From NCBI RefSeq assembly GCF_018474025.1, contig NZ_JAHCTA010000007.1:62001-126000 (forward strand): a stretch of 64,000 nucleotides of DNA. Direction: 5' to 3'. Numbering within the stretch: the stretch's first letter is position 1; each line of letters opens with the position of its first letter. The stretch is from Alteromonas oceanisediminis. Lineage in GTDB: Bacteria; Pseudomonadota; Gammaproteobacteria; Enterobacterales; Alteromonadaceae. Position numbers and translations under genes: made by a program. Under the pieces are notes generated by a model. It was not told where the DNA came from. It made no database searches and saw nothing but the letters and a program-made list of their open reading frames with translations. Of the stretch, positions 56,028 to 64,000 are shown in pieces.

Positions 56028-57203
56028 CTAATTTAAATCAGTATCGCTGCACGGAAATCCTAAAAGACGCAGCCGGTGAACCGTTTTTGCTTGTAATAAA
56101 TGATGCGGCACAATGAGTGGTTGAGCCGAAAACTCCCGTCGAACAGCATAGTGTTTTCTCAACGCAACAAAAGCTGAGGCAGGACTGTCTGATTGTGCCA
56201 TTGCTGAACGCAAAAGCCTATCGTCGTGACTCATATCATATAGCGAAAAGATCAGTCTCGGCAGCGTGCTGGGATCATCAAGCTCAGCAGCCGATAGCAC
56301 GATAGGTTCAAGCTGATGCAACACGTCCGATAAGCGCAGTTTTAGGTTTTTATCCAGCAAACGGCATAACTCGGCATAGGCCATAAAAGTGCCGCGCGCT
56401 TTGCCTTCAATCGAATGACCGGCGATATGTGCCGAGCCCATTGCGATACGCGCCAGCAACTCAACGTTGATGTTAGGTTCTCCCTGCCATGCATCCAGAA
56501 TGAGTTGAGGACATCTGTCTGGCTGCGTGTTGGATTGGTGCAAAAAAGCAGCTTCATCGACTACGCCGCCGCGACAGGCATTAATGATCACTTGTGACGG
56601 CATCATATTGTTCAATATCTGCGCATTGAGCAAGTTTTTGGTGGCATACTCACCATCAGACTCATACGGCACATGCAAACACACAAAATCACAGCGCACG
56701 GCGTCATTTAAGGTTACAAAGGCACGCGGATCGTGCGTATCCTCTAATGGTGGGTCGCATAAGCAAAACGGAATAGCCAATGCCGTCAACTTTTCAGCCA
56801 GCGCGCTACCAACATGACCGGCCCCCACAATCCCTACCGTCTTGGTTTGTAGTGCGTGCAAGGGATCCTCTTCATCACGCACACAATTGAACAGTGTACT
56901 AACGACATACTCAGCAACTGCCACCGCATTGCAACCCGCCGCTGATGACCAGCGTATCCCGTTATTTTCCAGATAGGCCGTATCCAGGTGATTAAACCCA
57001 GCCGTTGCTGTTGCAACCCATTTGAGTTGGCTGGCAAAGGCGAGCAAATCAGGTGTTACAGATAATGTGGACCGTACGATTAACGCATCGACATCATCCA
57101 GATCGTGAGGAGTGATTGAGCGCGCATCGAACGCCTGCGCATCGCCCAGCAAACTGAAACATTCCGCCGCAAAGGGCATGTTATCGTCGTACAGTATTTT
57201 CAT
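56028..57203 (-). CDS. pdxB: Erythronate-4-phosphate dehydrogenase
   Basis: Second step of pyridoxal phosphate synthesis. 391 residues from ATG 57203, whose MKILYDDNMP start is the family standard; the ORF opening at 57242 is too early. D-2-hydroxyacid dehydrogenase fold: NAD loop TVGIVGAGHVGSALAEKL, catalytic Arg in NACRGGVVDE, and His in AHIAGHSIEGKARGT. The C-terminal 100 residues are the PdxB dimerisation domain. It lies 14 bp upstream of asd. Confidence 0.93.
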   Translation of the reverse strand: MKILYDDNMPFAAECFSLLGDAQAFDARSITPHDLDDVDALIVRSTLSVTPDLLAFASQLKWVATATAGFNHLDTAYLENNGIRWSSAAGCNAVAVAEYVVSTLFNCVRDEEDPLHALQTKTVGIVGAGHVGSALAEKLTALAIPFCLCDPPLEDTHDPRAFVTLNDAVRCDFVCLHVPYESDGEYATKNLLNAQILNNMMPSQVIINACRGGVVDEAAFLHQSNTQPDRCPQLILDAWQGEPNINVELLARIAMGSAHIAGHSIEGKARGTFMAYAELCRLLDKNLKLRLSDVLHQLEPIVLSAAELDDPSTLPRLIFSLYDMSHDDRLLRSAMAQSDSPASAFVALRKHYAVRREFSAQPLIVPHHLLQAKTVHRLRLLGFPCSDTDLN

Positions 57204-57261
57204 ACGTTTGAGTGTAATCAAAGCCTGTGCTTTTGACGACAAAAATAACCACCTTCTGCCA

Positions 57262-58152
57262 CTATTTGTCAGCGTTCAAGAATGCAATCAACGCATTGTT
57301 GACCTCGTGTGGTACTTCAAGTTGCGGATAATGACCCACATCCAACGCGACAGTCTCAGCCTCAGGTACGCAACGACGAAACTGATCCAGCATATGTTTG
57401 CCAGAGATGGGATCGTGAACCCCATTGATAAAACACAGCGATTGCCGGTTGATTTTAGCGACCTGCTGCATCGCCGTAACCCAGCGATCACGATACGTTT
57501 GGCGCTCGTCAAGATAGTCCAGCAAAGCGGGCAGAACACGGCGGCCATGATGATGGTTCAGCAGTGTCCAGAGTATGTCTATTTCTTGCGGTTTAGGTTG
57601 CGTGGCGGCACCAAATATTTTGCTAAAACTGCGTGCCATAGTGCCCTTGCTCATGAGGTTCACTATCAATGGGCCTAACGGGCTGTGCAGCAACTTTTGC
57701 GTAAGCAACGGCCGATGGCTTTCGGCGAACAGCCCTCCATTGAGCCAGCAGAGCTTTTCAATCACGAATGGCAGTGTGTGCTCAGTTTGTCGGGCGAGTA
57801 ATTCCTGAGCGACTGAATTTCCATAATCATGCGCGACAACAAAGCAGCGTGAAATACCTTGCTGCACGCATAACTCAGACACGATGTCTGCCTGTTCAAT
57901 AATCGAATAACGATACGGATGAGGCTTATCGGAAAAACCAAAGCCGAGTAAATCCATCGCCAATAGCGCATGGGATTTATTCAGGGCCTGCCATTGATTA
58001 TGCCAGTCCCACGCTGCGCTGGGGAACCCATGAATAAACACAACGGTAGTTTGCCGCCCCACATCACCATGACGCCAGTAGGCAATGCGATGCCCTAACA
58101 GCGATGTAAACTGTGCGTGCTTGGCATGTTGCGCTAAATCAGGTTGAGGCAT
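57262..58152 (-). CDS. Alpha/beta hydrolase with Asp nucleophile
   Basis: 296 residues. Oxyanion region FIHGFPSAAWDWHNQW; nucleophile elbow VVAHDYGNSVAQELL, where the nucleophile is Asp as in haloalkane dehalogenases and epoxide hydrolases rather than Ser; catalytic His in LDVGHYPQLEVPHEV; and NGVHDPISG as acid region. The substrate is unknown. It follows the class II aldolase-like gene by 9 bp, suggesting a shared pathway. Confidence 0.82.
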   Translation of the reverse strand: MPQPDLAQHAKHAQFTSLLGHRIAYWRHGDVGRQTTVVFIHGFPSAAWDWHNQWQALNKSHALLAMDLLGFGFSDKPHPYRYSIIEQADIVSELCVQQGISRCFVVAHDYGNSVAQELLARQTEHTLPFVIEKLCWLNGGLFAESHRPLLTQKLLHSPLGPLIVNLMSKGTMARSFSKIFGAATQPKPQEIDILWTLLNHHHGRRVLPALLDYLDERQTYRDRWVTAMQQVAKINRQSLCFINGVHDPISGKHMLDQFRRCVPEAETVALDVGHYPQLEVPHEVNNALIAFLNADK

Positions 58153-58161
58153 CGCTTTCGC

Positions 58162-58917
58162 CTAGTTTTTAAAGTCAGGGCAGTCACGTTCAAGCTTTCT
58201 TAATATGCCAGGCCACGCCAAAGAACCGCCGGCGGAGCGTGTTACCTTGTCAGCTTGGGCCCGAATACCCGCGAGAATCGGTGCAGGGATTGCCCTCAAT
58301 TCAACACCGCTCGCTTGTGCCTGAATCTGTATTTCACAACTGCGCTGCAATATAAACATTCCCAAAAATGCATCCGCCACGCTATCAGCGCACGTAAGTA
58401 GACCATGATTACGCAAGATCATAAAATTGGTGTCGCCTAAGTCGTTAACCAGTCGCACTTTTTCATCCGGATTAAGCGCCACGCCTTCGTAATCATGATA
58501 CGACAAAGACGCCAATGCAAACAGTGATTGCTGGCTGTAGGGAAGTAAACCGTCTTCCTGTGCTGAAACGGCGATCCCTGCCGTGGTGTGCAAATGCAAA
58601 ACACATTTTGCATCATCACGCGCCTCGTGAACTGCGCTATGAATGGTAAATCCAGCCGGATTTATTTCATATTCACTGTCCATTACCTTATTCCCCTGAA
58701 GGTCTACCTTCACCAAGCTGGACGCCGTGACTTCTTCAAACAATAAGCCATAAGGGTTAATGAGGAAGTGATGCTCCGGGCCCGGCACTCGCGCCGAGAT
58801 ATGCGTAAAGACCAAATCGTCCCACCCGTAATGGGCAACCATGCGATAACATGCAGCAAGGTCAACACGCATATTCCACTCATCGACACTGACCGATTGT
58901 TGAACTGAAGATGACAT
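58162..58917 (-). CDS. Class II aldolase/adducin-family protein
   Basis: 251 residues from ATG 58917, after GGAG. Family motifs: DDLVFTHISARVPG, the zinc-binding HLH in KCVLHLHTTAGIAVSAQ, and FMILRNHGLLTCADSVADAF with a third His. Members are metal-dependent aldolases, epimerases or decarboxylases; this sub-group (about 250 residues, with the 'YSQQSLFAL' region) has no firm substrate. It is divergent from a Crp/Fnr regulator, which may control it. Confidence 0.85.
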   Translation of the reverse strand: MSSSVQQSVSVDEWNMRVDLAACYRMVAHYGWDDLVFTHISARVPGPEHHFLINPYGLLFEEVTASSLVKVDLQGNKVMDSEYEINPAGFTIHSAVHEARDDAKCVLHLHTTAGIAVSAQEDGLLPYSQQSLFALASLSYHDYEGVALNPDEKVRLVNDLGDTNFMILRNHGLLTCADSVADAFLGMFILQRSCEIQIQAQASGVELRAIPAPILAGIRAQADKVTRSAGGSLAWPGILRKLERDCPDFKN

Positions 58918-59007
58918 TGAAAGACTCCTAAATGAAACGGTTTAGTTTACTGATGTAATAATGTACGCTGGTTTTCGTGGTAAAACTGTCGTGGATCCGA
59001 CAATGTT

Positions 59008-59727
59008 ATGATTTTGTTATCTGAACCGCAAAAACGCATTCTGGCCAGCACCGACTGGTTTCAGCAACTTTGCCACGGCAGCCGTACGTTCGTTTTACAC
59101 GCTATTCGCGTGCTCGAACTCTCGCACAGACAGCGGCTGTACTCGCGAGGTGACGAGGGTGACGGATTCCACTGCGTACTGAGCGGCCGTGTTAAGGTCA
59201 GCAATTTGCATCGATCAGGCAAACAGATGGTACTGGCCTACCTGAGTCAGGGAAGCTGGTTTGGTGAAATATCGATGTTCGACGGCAAGGGACGCACGCA
59301 CGACACGGAAGCCGAAGGCAATGCGCAGTTAGCGTTTATGAGTCGCCAGCATTTTCATGAGCTGCTTGCACACTACCCGGCAGTGCATGGTTATTTTATT
59401 CAGATGCTATGCGCTCGATTACGCACAACGTTTAGCTATATTGACGCCAGCGCAAGCTTGACGCCACGGCAACAACTCGCCAGGCGCTTGATTTTACTGG
59501 CCTCTAATTTTGGGCAATCCCCAGCAGCGGCGAATAATACGGAGATACATGCGTCGCAGGAAACGCTGGCGATGATGCTTAACATGTCACGGCAAACGGT
59601 TAATCAACTGATGAAACAATTGCAGCAGGATAACCTGATCCAGCAGCGCTATGGACGTATTTCACTACTTGATATGGATGCGCTGAAAGCGCTGGGCGAT
59701 TGGAATGCTGAGCCACTCAGGCATTAA
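59008..59727 (+). CDS. Crp/Fnr-family transcriptional regulator
   Basis: 239 residues. N-terminal cyclic-nucleotide-binding-like beta roll (RQRLYSRGDEGDGFHCVLSGRVKV, GSWFGEISMFDGKGRTHDTEA) and a C-terminal Crp-type winged helix (ASQETLAMMLNMSRQTVNQLMKQLQQDNLIQQRYGRISLLD). The N-terminal Cys ligands for an Fnr iron-sulfur cluster are absent. Divergent from the aldolase/hydrolase pair with 90 bp between, so regulation of that pair is plausible. Confidence 0.87.
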   Translation: MILLSEPQKRILASTDWFQQLCHGSRTFVLHAIRVLELSHRQRLYSRGDEGDGFHCVLSGRVKVSNLHRSGKQMVLAYLSQGSWFGEISMFDGKGRTHDTEAEGNAQLAFMSRQHFHELLAHYPAVHGYFIQMLCARLRTTFSYIDASASLTPRQQLARRLILLASNFGQSPAAANNTEIHASQETLAMMLNMSRQTVNQLMKQLQQDNLIQQRYGRISLLDMDALKALGDWNAEPLRH

Positions 59728-59751
59728 ACCCCATGAATGATGGCGCATCAA

Positions 59752-59770
59752 AGCCCGCTTGAGGCGGGCT
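59752..59770. terminator. Shared terminator hairpin between the Crp-like gene and fabB
   Basis: AGCCCGC (59752-59758) and GCGGGCT (59764-59770) form a 7-bp GC-rich stem between two convergent genes. T-runs are short on both strands (TTT on the minus strand). Confidence 0.5.
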
Positions 59771-59791
59771 GTGGAGTTGCTTTAATTTGAA

Positions 59792-61006
59792 TTAATCCTG
59801 ATAACGTGACATCAGTAAAGTGGCGTTTGTACCACCAAAACCAAAACTGTTCGACATGATCGTATTTAATGTCGCTTCGCGAGTTGATGTGACGATATCC
59901 AAACCAGCGGCTTGCTCATCCAACTCCTCAATATTGATCGACGGCGCAATAAAGCCGTGCTTCATCATCAGTAGGCTATAGATCGCTTCGTTCACGCCAG
60001 CCGCACCGAGTGCATGGCCTGTCAGCGATTTAGTGGCACTGATAGGCGGTGATTTATCGGCAAACACTTCACGGATCGCTTTTAACTCCTGAACATCACC
60101 CACAGGCGTTGAGGTACCATGGGTGTTTAAATAATCAATCGGCCCGTTGTGATGCTGCATCGCCATTTGCATGCACCGCACAGCCCCTTCACCGGACGGC
60201 GCGACCATGTCATACCCGTCTGAAGTTGCACCGTACCCCACCACTTCGCCGTAAATCGTCGCACCGCGCGCCAAAGCATGTTCCAGCTCTTCAACCACAA
60301 CCATGCCGCCACCGCCTGAACTGACGAAGCCGTCGCGCTGAGCACAATACGTCCGTGATGCGACACTAGGGTTATCGTTATACTTGCTGGATAACGCCCC
60401 CATGGCATCAAATTGACTGCTTAGGGTCCAGTGTAACTCTTCGCCGCCACCGGCAAATACCACATCTTGCTTATTCAGTTGGATCATCTCCATGGCATTG
60501 CCGATGCAGTGCGCGCTGGTCGCACAGGCAGAAGAAATGGAATAATTGATCCCTTTGATTTTAAATGGCGTGGCCAAACAGGCAGATACCGTAGAGGCCA
60601 TACAACGCGTAACCATGTAAGGGCCGACTCGCTTTACGCCTTTTTCACGTAAAATATCCGCCGAAGCCACTTGGTTTACCGACGAAGCGCCGCCTGAGCC
60701 AGCAATAATACCCGTACGCGGATTAGAGATTTGCGCTTCACTCAGTCCAGAGTCGGCAATTGCCTGCTGCATCGCGATGTAAGCGTAGGCAGCTGCATCT
60801 CCCATAAAGCGTAATGCTTTTCGATCAATATGCTCGCTCAAATCAATGTCGACTTTGCCCCAAACGTGACTGCGCATTTTCATTTCTGCAAACTGTTCAG
60901 AAAATGTGATGCCCGATTTACCCTTGCGCAGTGAATCGGTCACTTGCTGTGCATCCGTTCCAATACTGGAAACAATCCCGATGCCGGTAATAACTGCTCT
61001 TCTCAT
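59792..61006 (-). CDS. fabB: Beta-ketoacyl-ACP synthase I
   Basis: 404 residues (E. coli 406). Condensing-enzyme triad: Cys in [19 protein letters not shown], His in [11 protein letters not shown] and His in [13 protein letters not shown]. The end [18 protein letters not shown] is typical. FabB elongates acyl chains and is needed for unsaturated fatty acids. It is divergent from mnmC with 125 bp between, as in E. coli. Confidence 0.94.
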   Translation of the reverse strand: MRRAVITGIGIVSSIGTDAQQVTDSLRKGKSGITFSEQFAEMKMRSHVWGKVDIDLSEHIDRKALRFMGDAAAYAYIAMQQAIADSGLSEAQISNPRTGIIAGSGGASSVNQVASADILREKGVKRVGPYMVTRCMASTVSACLATPFKIKGINYSISSACATSAHCIGNAMEMIQLNKQDVVFAGGGEELHWTLSSQFDAMGALSSKYNDNPSVASRTYCAQRDGFVSSGGGGMVVVEELEHALARGATIYGEVVGYGATSDGYDMVAPSGEGAVRCMQMAMQHHNGPIDYLNTHGTSTPVGDVQELKAIREVFADKSPPISATKSLTGHALGAAGVNEAIYSLLMMKHGFIAPSINIEELDEQAAGLDIVTSTREATLNTIMSNSFGFGGTNATLLMSRYQD

Positions 61007-61131
61007 AGTTCACCTGAAAAATTAAACGCCAGTAGTGTAACGATTTATTGCGAAAAACTGGTCTGCTCTTTCGCACTCGATCACGTTATCATAAGTGATG
61101 AACATTTATATGACGCTTTAACGACATACCT

Positions 61132-63171
61132 GTGCAACAACCTTACGCTAAAATTCAATTTGACCCAAGTGGCAGCCCCTTTGCCAACGAATTTGACGAT
61201 GTTTACTTTTCAAAAGAGGATGGCGCTGCTGAAAGCCAGTACGTGTTCGTAGAAAATAATCAGTTGTGGCAGCGCTGGTCAGAAAGTGCTGGTCCGCACT
61301 TCGTCATTGCAGAAACCGGCTTGGGCACGGGCCTGAATTTTTTAGTCGTTGCCGAGCAATTCCTGAGTTTCCGTCAACAATGCCCTAACTCGCCGCTTTC
61401 TCAGCTTCATTTTATATCCACGGAAAAGTTTCCGCTGACTCATTCTGATTTAATAAAAGCGCTACAACCCTTTGCACATTTTAGTTTACAGCCATTTTTG
61501 ACTCGCTGCGATCTGACTAACGTACAAGGCTGCCATCGATTTGAAACCGTGGTTAACGGAACGCGATTCGTTTTGGATGTGTGGATAGGTGATGTGTTAA
61601 ACACGTTACCGCAATGGCATGCGGGGAATAAAGGTGTTGTTGATGCCTGGTTTTTGGATGGCTTTGCACCGAGTAAGAATCCCGACATGTGGCAAGACAG
61701 CCTGTTTTCACACATGCGACGCTTGAGTAAAAGTACAGCGACGTTTGCCACATTCACCGCCGCTGGATTTGTGAAACGCGGTTTACAACAGGCCGGATTT
61801 AACGTTGAAAAACGTAAAGGGTTTGGCCGCAAACGCGACATGCTGGCCGGCAGAGTGAATGAAACTGATACGACACTGCCTGTTCGACATCCCCAACCTT
61901 TCTACAATCGCTCCGTTGAAACCATAACGCCGCCGACGGCGCAGGGCCATCCGGTGACAATTATCGGCGGCGGTCTGGCCGCTGCTAATCTGTGCTATGC
62001 GTTGGCGAAACGTGGCATCAGCAGCCATATCGTCGTTCAGGATAGCCATATGGCGATGGGCGCTTCCGGCAATCCTCAGGGCGGCTTCTATCCGCAACTC
62101 ACCGCAGACGCCAGTAACAACAGTCAAATTCAACTTGCCAGCTTTTTGTACGCGAAACGAGTTTATCAACAATTACTATCGCAAGGCTTCGACTTTGCAC
62201 ATGAATGGTGTGGAGCGCTGTTACTCAACTTCAGCGCAGAAATCGCTAAGCGCCAGAATAATCTCATCGATAAAGGGGTATGGCCGAGCACACTGTTGTA
62301 CCCAGTGAACGCCAAACAGGCTAGAGAGATTGCCCAGATTCCGTTGGAAAGAGGCGGAATATTTATTCCAAGTGCGGGTTGGGTAAGCCCACCGGAACTG
62401 GTTAGTGCACTTTTCAAGGCGGCGGAAGCGTTAATCACGGTTGACTATTCCATGGAGACTTCGGTCGATGGCGTGAACGTAGGCGCAAACGAAGTGGTTG
62501 AGCTGCACTGCACTTCCCGCGGTAAACAGTCGGTGAAAAAAGCTGCAACCGTGGTGTTTGCCACGGGGCATCACAGCGCACACATCAATCACATTAATAA
62601 CCTTCCGGTGGCGCTCACACGAGGTCAGGTGGAACAGATCAAGACAAATGCACAACTCACACCGTTAAGCACTGTACTATGTCATAAAGGCTATATGACA
62701 CCGGTATTTAATGGCTATCATGCACTGGGTTCGACCTATGTAAAAAATGATATTGATACACATTATCGGCAAGATGAGACCCAGCAAAATTTATCCACAC
62801 ATCGACGCTGCCTGCCTGAGGCGGCCTGGCTAGACAATATCAATAGTGAGGGGCAAGGCCGCGCTGCGATCCGTTGTTCAACGCCCGATCACTTGCCTTT
62901 GGTGGGCGCCATGCCTGACGTGGAAGAACAAGCTAACCAGTATCGCGACTATGGCGGAAAACGACCACAGCGACTCCCGCAACAACCGGCTAACCTGTCT
63001 GGCGTGTTTGTCTTGACGGGATTGGGTTCAAGAGGACTAACCACTTCCCCTCTGATGGCTGACATTCTCGCAAGCCAGTTGCTTAACGAACCGCTGCCGA
63101 TGGCGAACACCTTATTGAGTGCACTTAACCCCAACCGCTACCTGATCAGGGCTTTAAAGCGCGGAACGTAG
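61132..63171 (+). CDS. mnmC: Bifunctional tRNA mnm5s2U biosynthesis enzyme MnmC
   Basis: 679 residues from GTG 61132 (E. coli MnmC 668). The N-terminal methyltransferase (MnmC2) has FVIAETGLGTGLNFL and VVDAWFLDGFAPSKNPDMW. The C-terminal FAD oxidoreductase (MnmC1) starts at about residue 270 with VTIIGGGLAAANLCYALAKRG and contains GASGNPQGGFYPQL and GLGSRGLTTSPLMAD. The two parts turn cmnm5s2U34 into nm5s2U and then mnm5s2U in tRNA wobble positions. Confidence 0.94.
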   Translation: MQQPYAKIQFDPSGSPFANEFDDVYFSKEDGAAESQYVFVENNQLWQRWSESAGPHFVIAETGLGTGLNFLVVAEQFLSFRQQCPNSPLSQLHFISTEKFPLTHSDLIKALQPFAHFSLQPFLTRCDLTNVQGCHRFETVVNGTRFVLDVWIGDVLNTLPQWHAGNKGVVDAWFLDGFAPSKNPDMWQDSLFSHMRRLSKSTATFATFTAAGFVKRGLQQAGFNVEKRKGFGRKRDMLAGRVNETDTTLPVRHPQPFYNRSVETITPPTAQGHPVTIIGGGLAAANLCYALAKRGISSHIVVQDSHMAMGASGNPQGGFYPQLTADASNNSQIQLASFLYAKRVYQQLLSQGFDFAHEWCGALLLNFSAEIAKRQNNLIDKGVWPSTLLYPVNAKQAREIAQIPLERGGIFIPSAGWVSPPELVSALFKAAEALITVDYSMETSVDGVNVGANEVVELHCTSRGKQSVKKAATVVFATGHHSAHINHINNLPVALTRGQVEQIKTNAQLTPLSTVLCHKGYMTPVFNGYHALGSTYVKNDIDTHYRQDETQQNLSTHRRCLPEAAWLDNINSEGQGRAAIRCSTPDHLPLVGAMPDVEEQANQYRDYGGKRPQRLPQQPANLSGVFVLTGLGSRGLTTSPLMADILASQLLNEPLPMANTLLSALNPNRYLIRALKRGT

Positions 63172-63172
63172 T

Positions 63173-63955
63173 TTAGCCTTTCTTCAGTTTCACAGTACCG
63201 CTAACTTCATTGCCACTGCTCTCACTCGGGATGAGCGCGTCAACCACATAAAACGGCAGCAACATCTGCGCGCTGGCGACCACATTTTTTGTACGAAAAC
63301 CGAGTACACGCGCGTTCACCAGATAGCCTCCCTGATGCTTTGTCATGGTGCCCGTTAGCACATAATCCATGGGCAGTTCGGTGTCTAACTCCAGATAATT
63401 TCGTGACAAGATAAAGTCACCCGCCTCTGTGACGCGCACATAATCAGTCGCTTTGTAGTCCACCACCGGGATGCGGAACTTGTGCAACTCATGGACAAAG
63501 GATTCAGCCATTTGCTGACCCAGCAAGTTCGTTTCCTGAAGGTTGCTATCGAGCAGAGCGAAATGCGTGACCGCAATGGGGGTGCTGGTGGTGATGTGAT
63601 CCATATTGCCAATCAAATCCTGGGTAAGATTTTTCACGTAATCACCCACATGCTTGGTCAATGGCCGACCTTTGTAAGCGCCTTGCACACTGGAATACAC
63701 CGGCGGTTGGCCAAAGGTACCAAAGCTTTCTGCAGAATCGCTATCCTGTGAATTGCTGTTGTCCGCACTCACAATCCTATCGCCCCCTGCTCCGCCAGTA
63801 ATATCAATGACTTGCATGCCCGCCGGGGTATCATTGATGGTACTCGCCTGAGCAGCGGTATCGACGTCCGGCGACGTTGAACAACCCAGCATGCTAAACG
63901 CCGCGATGACCGACACAGCGAATCGCAGTATAGAAGGCATTGGTGTGTGTTTCAT
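63173..63955 (-). CDS. FlgO-like outer-membrane lipoprotein
   Basis: 260 residues from ATG 63955. Lipoprotein signal with lipobox MLGC near residue 20. After a Ser/Asp-rich linker the FlgO-type domain follows: YVKNLTQDLIGNMDHITTSTPIAVTHFALLDSNLQETNLLGQQMAESFVHELHKFRIPVVDYK, then DYVLTGTMTKHQGGYLVNARVLGF. In Vibrio, FlgO is an outer-membrane protein needed for stable flagella. It converges with mnmC (1 bp between stops). It may lead a flagellar-accessory operon continuing outside the window. Confidence 0.82.
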   Translation of the reverse strand: MKHTPMPSILRFAVSVIAAFSMLGCSTSPDVDTAAQASTINDTPAGMQVIDITGGAGGDRIVSADNSNSQDSDSAESFGTFGQPPVYSSVQGAYKGRPLTKHVGDYVKNLTQDLIGNMDHITTSTPIAVTHFALLDSNLQETNLLGQQMAESFVHELHKFRIPVVDYKATDYVRVTEAGDFILSRNYLELDTELPMDYVLTGTMTKHQGGYLVNARVLGFRTKNVVASAQMLLPFYVVDALIPSESSGNEVSGTVKLKKG

Positions 63956-64000
63956 AATGTGTTCAACCATTGAAGTGAAAGTTAAAGGGCATCTGCCGTA

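Overview
The window reads as a chromosomal segment of a marine gammaproteobacterium, most likely Alteromonadaceae-like. Two things point that way. First, gene order matches many gammaproteobacteria: metG divergent from apbC; cysS/ppiB/lpxH; gloB next to a yafS-like methyltransferase and mltD; pdxB-asd-fimV-truA-accD-folC-dedD-cvpA-purF; fabB divergent from mnmC. Second, there is a laminarin-type polysaccharide locus with a TonB-dependent receptor, a tryptophan-halogenase-like protein, SapC and a cupin_8 protein. This placement is inferred from gene content and order, not from a search.

Layout. 1-3.8 kb: a partial gene end, a ToxR/CadC-like membrane regulator with TPRs, and small exported proteins (unknown, DUF4920, DUF4174). 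3.8-5.4 kb is an accessory patch: a GNAT acetyltransferase sitting like an integron gene cassette (attC-like site upstream, stop codon inside a GCCTAAC box), then an IS30-family transposase remnant. That remnant abuts a DsbD/ScsB-type reductase gene (5.4-7.4 kb) and appears to have removed its start and signal peptide. A periplasmic thioredoxin-like gene overlaps the reductase's end. 8.2-9.5 kb is a second accessory patch beside tRNA-Pro(GGG): a collapsed Aer-type chemoreceptor pseudogene and a two-gene unit resembling a double-glycine-leader bacteriocin plus a small membrane immunity protein. 9.6-28.5 kb is mostly housekeeping: hemolysin III-like, YHS, AraC, dcd, apbC, metG, a soluble chemoreceptor, gloB, mltD, a voltage-sensor-like membrane protein, cysS, ppiB, lpxH, a YqiJ-like protein, miaE, an RRM protein, a spermidine-synthase-like protein, an Old Yellow Enzyme and an ABM-domain protein.

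28.7-44.5 kb is the beta-1,3-glucan (laminarin-type) locus, all on the minus strand. In transcription order it holds a LytS/LytTR-class two-component pair, a GH16 lipoprotein with four tandem 'WDCCGG' modules, a TonB-dependent receptor, a flavin-dependent-halogenase homologue, SapC and a cupin_8/JmjC protein, then a FucP/GluP-type sugar transporter and a GH3 lipoprotein. The proposed path is: GH16 cuts glucan at the surface, the receptor imports oligomers, GH3 trims them to glucose, and the MFS protein imports glucose. Upstream of both GH16 and the transporter lies the same pair of 9-bp direct repeats spaced exactly 21 bp apart, the layout typical of LytTR regulator sites, which suggests that the adjacent response regulator co-controls both operons.

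44.7-64 kb: a Yip1-family membrane protein, then the purF-cvpA-dedD-folC-accD-truA-fimV-asd-pdxB series. FimV carries six acidic repeats with a recent 198-bp duplication. An alpha/beta hydrolase with an Asp nucleophile, a class II aldolase-like protein, a Crp/Fnr regulator, fabB, mnmC and a FlgO-like lipoprotein complete the window.
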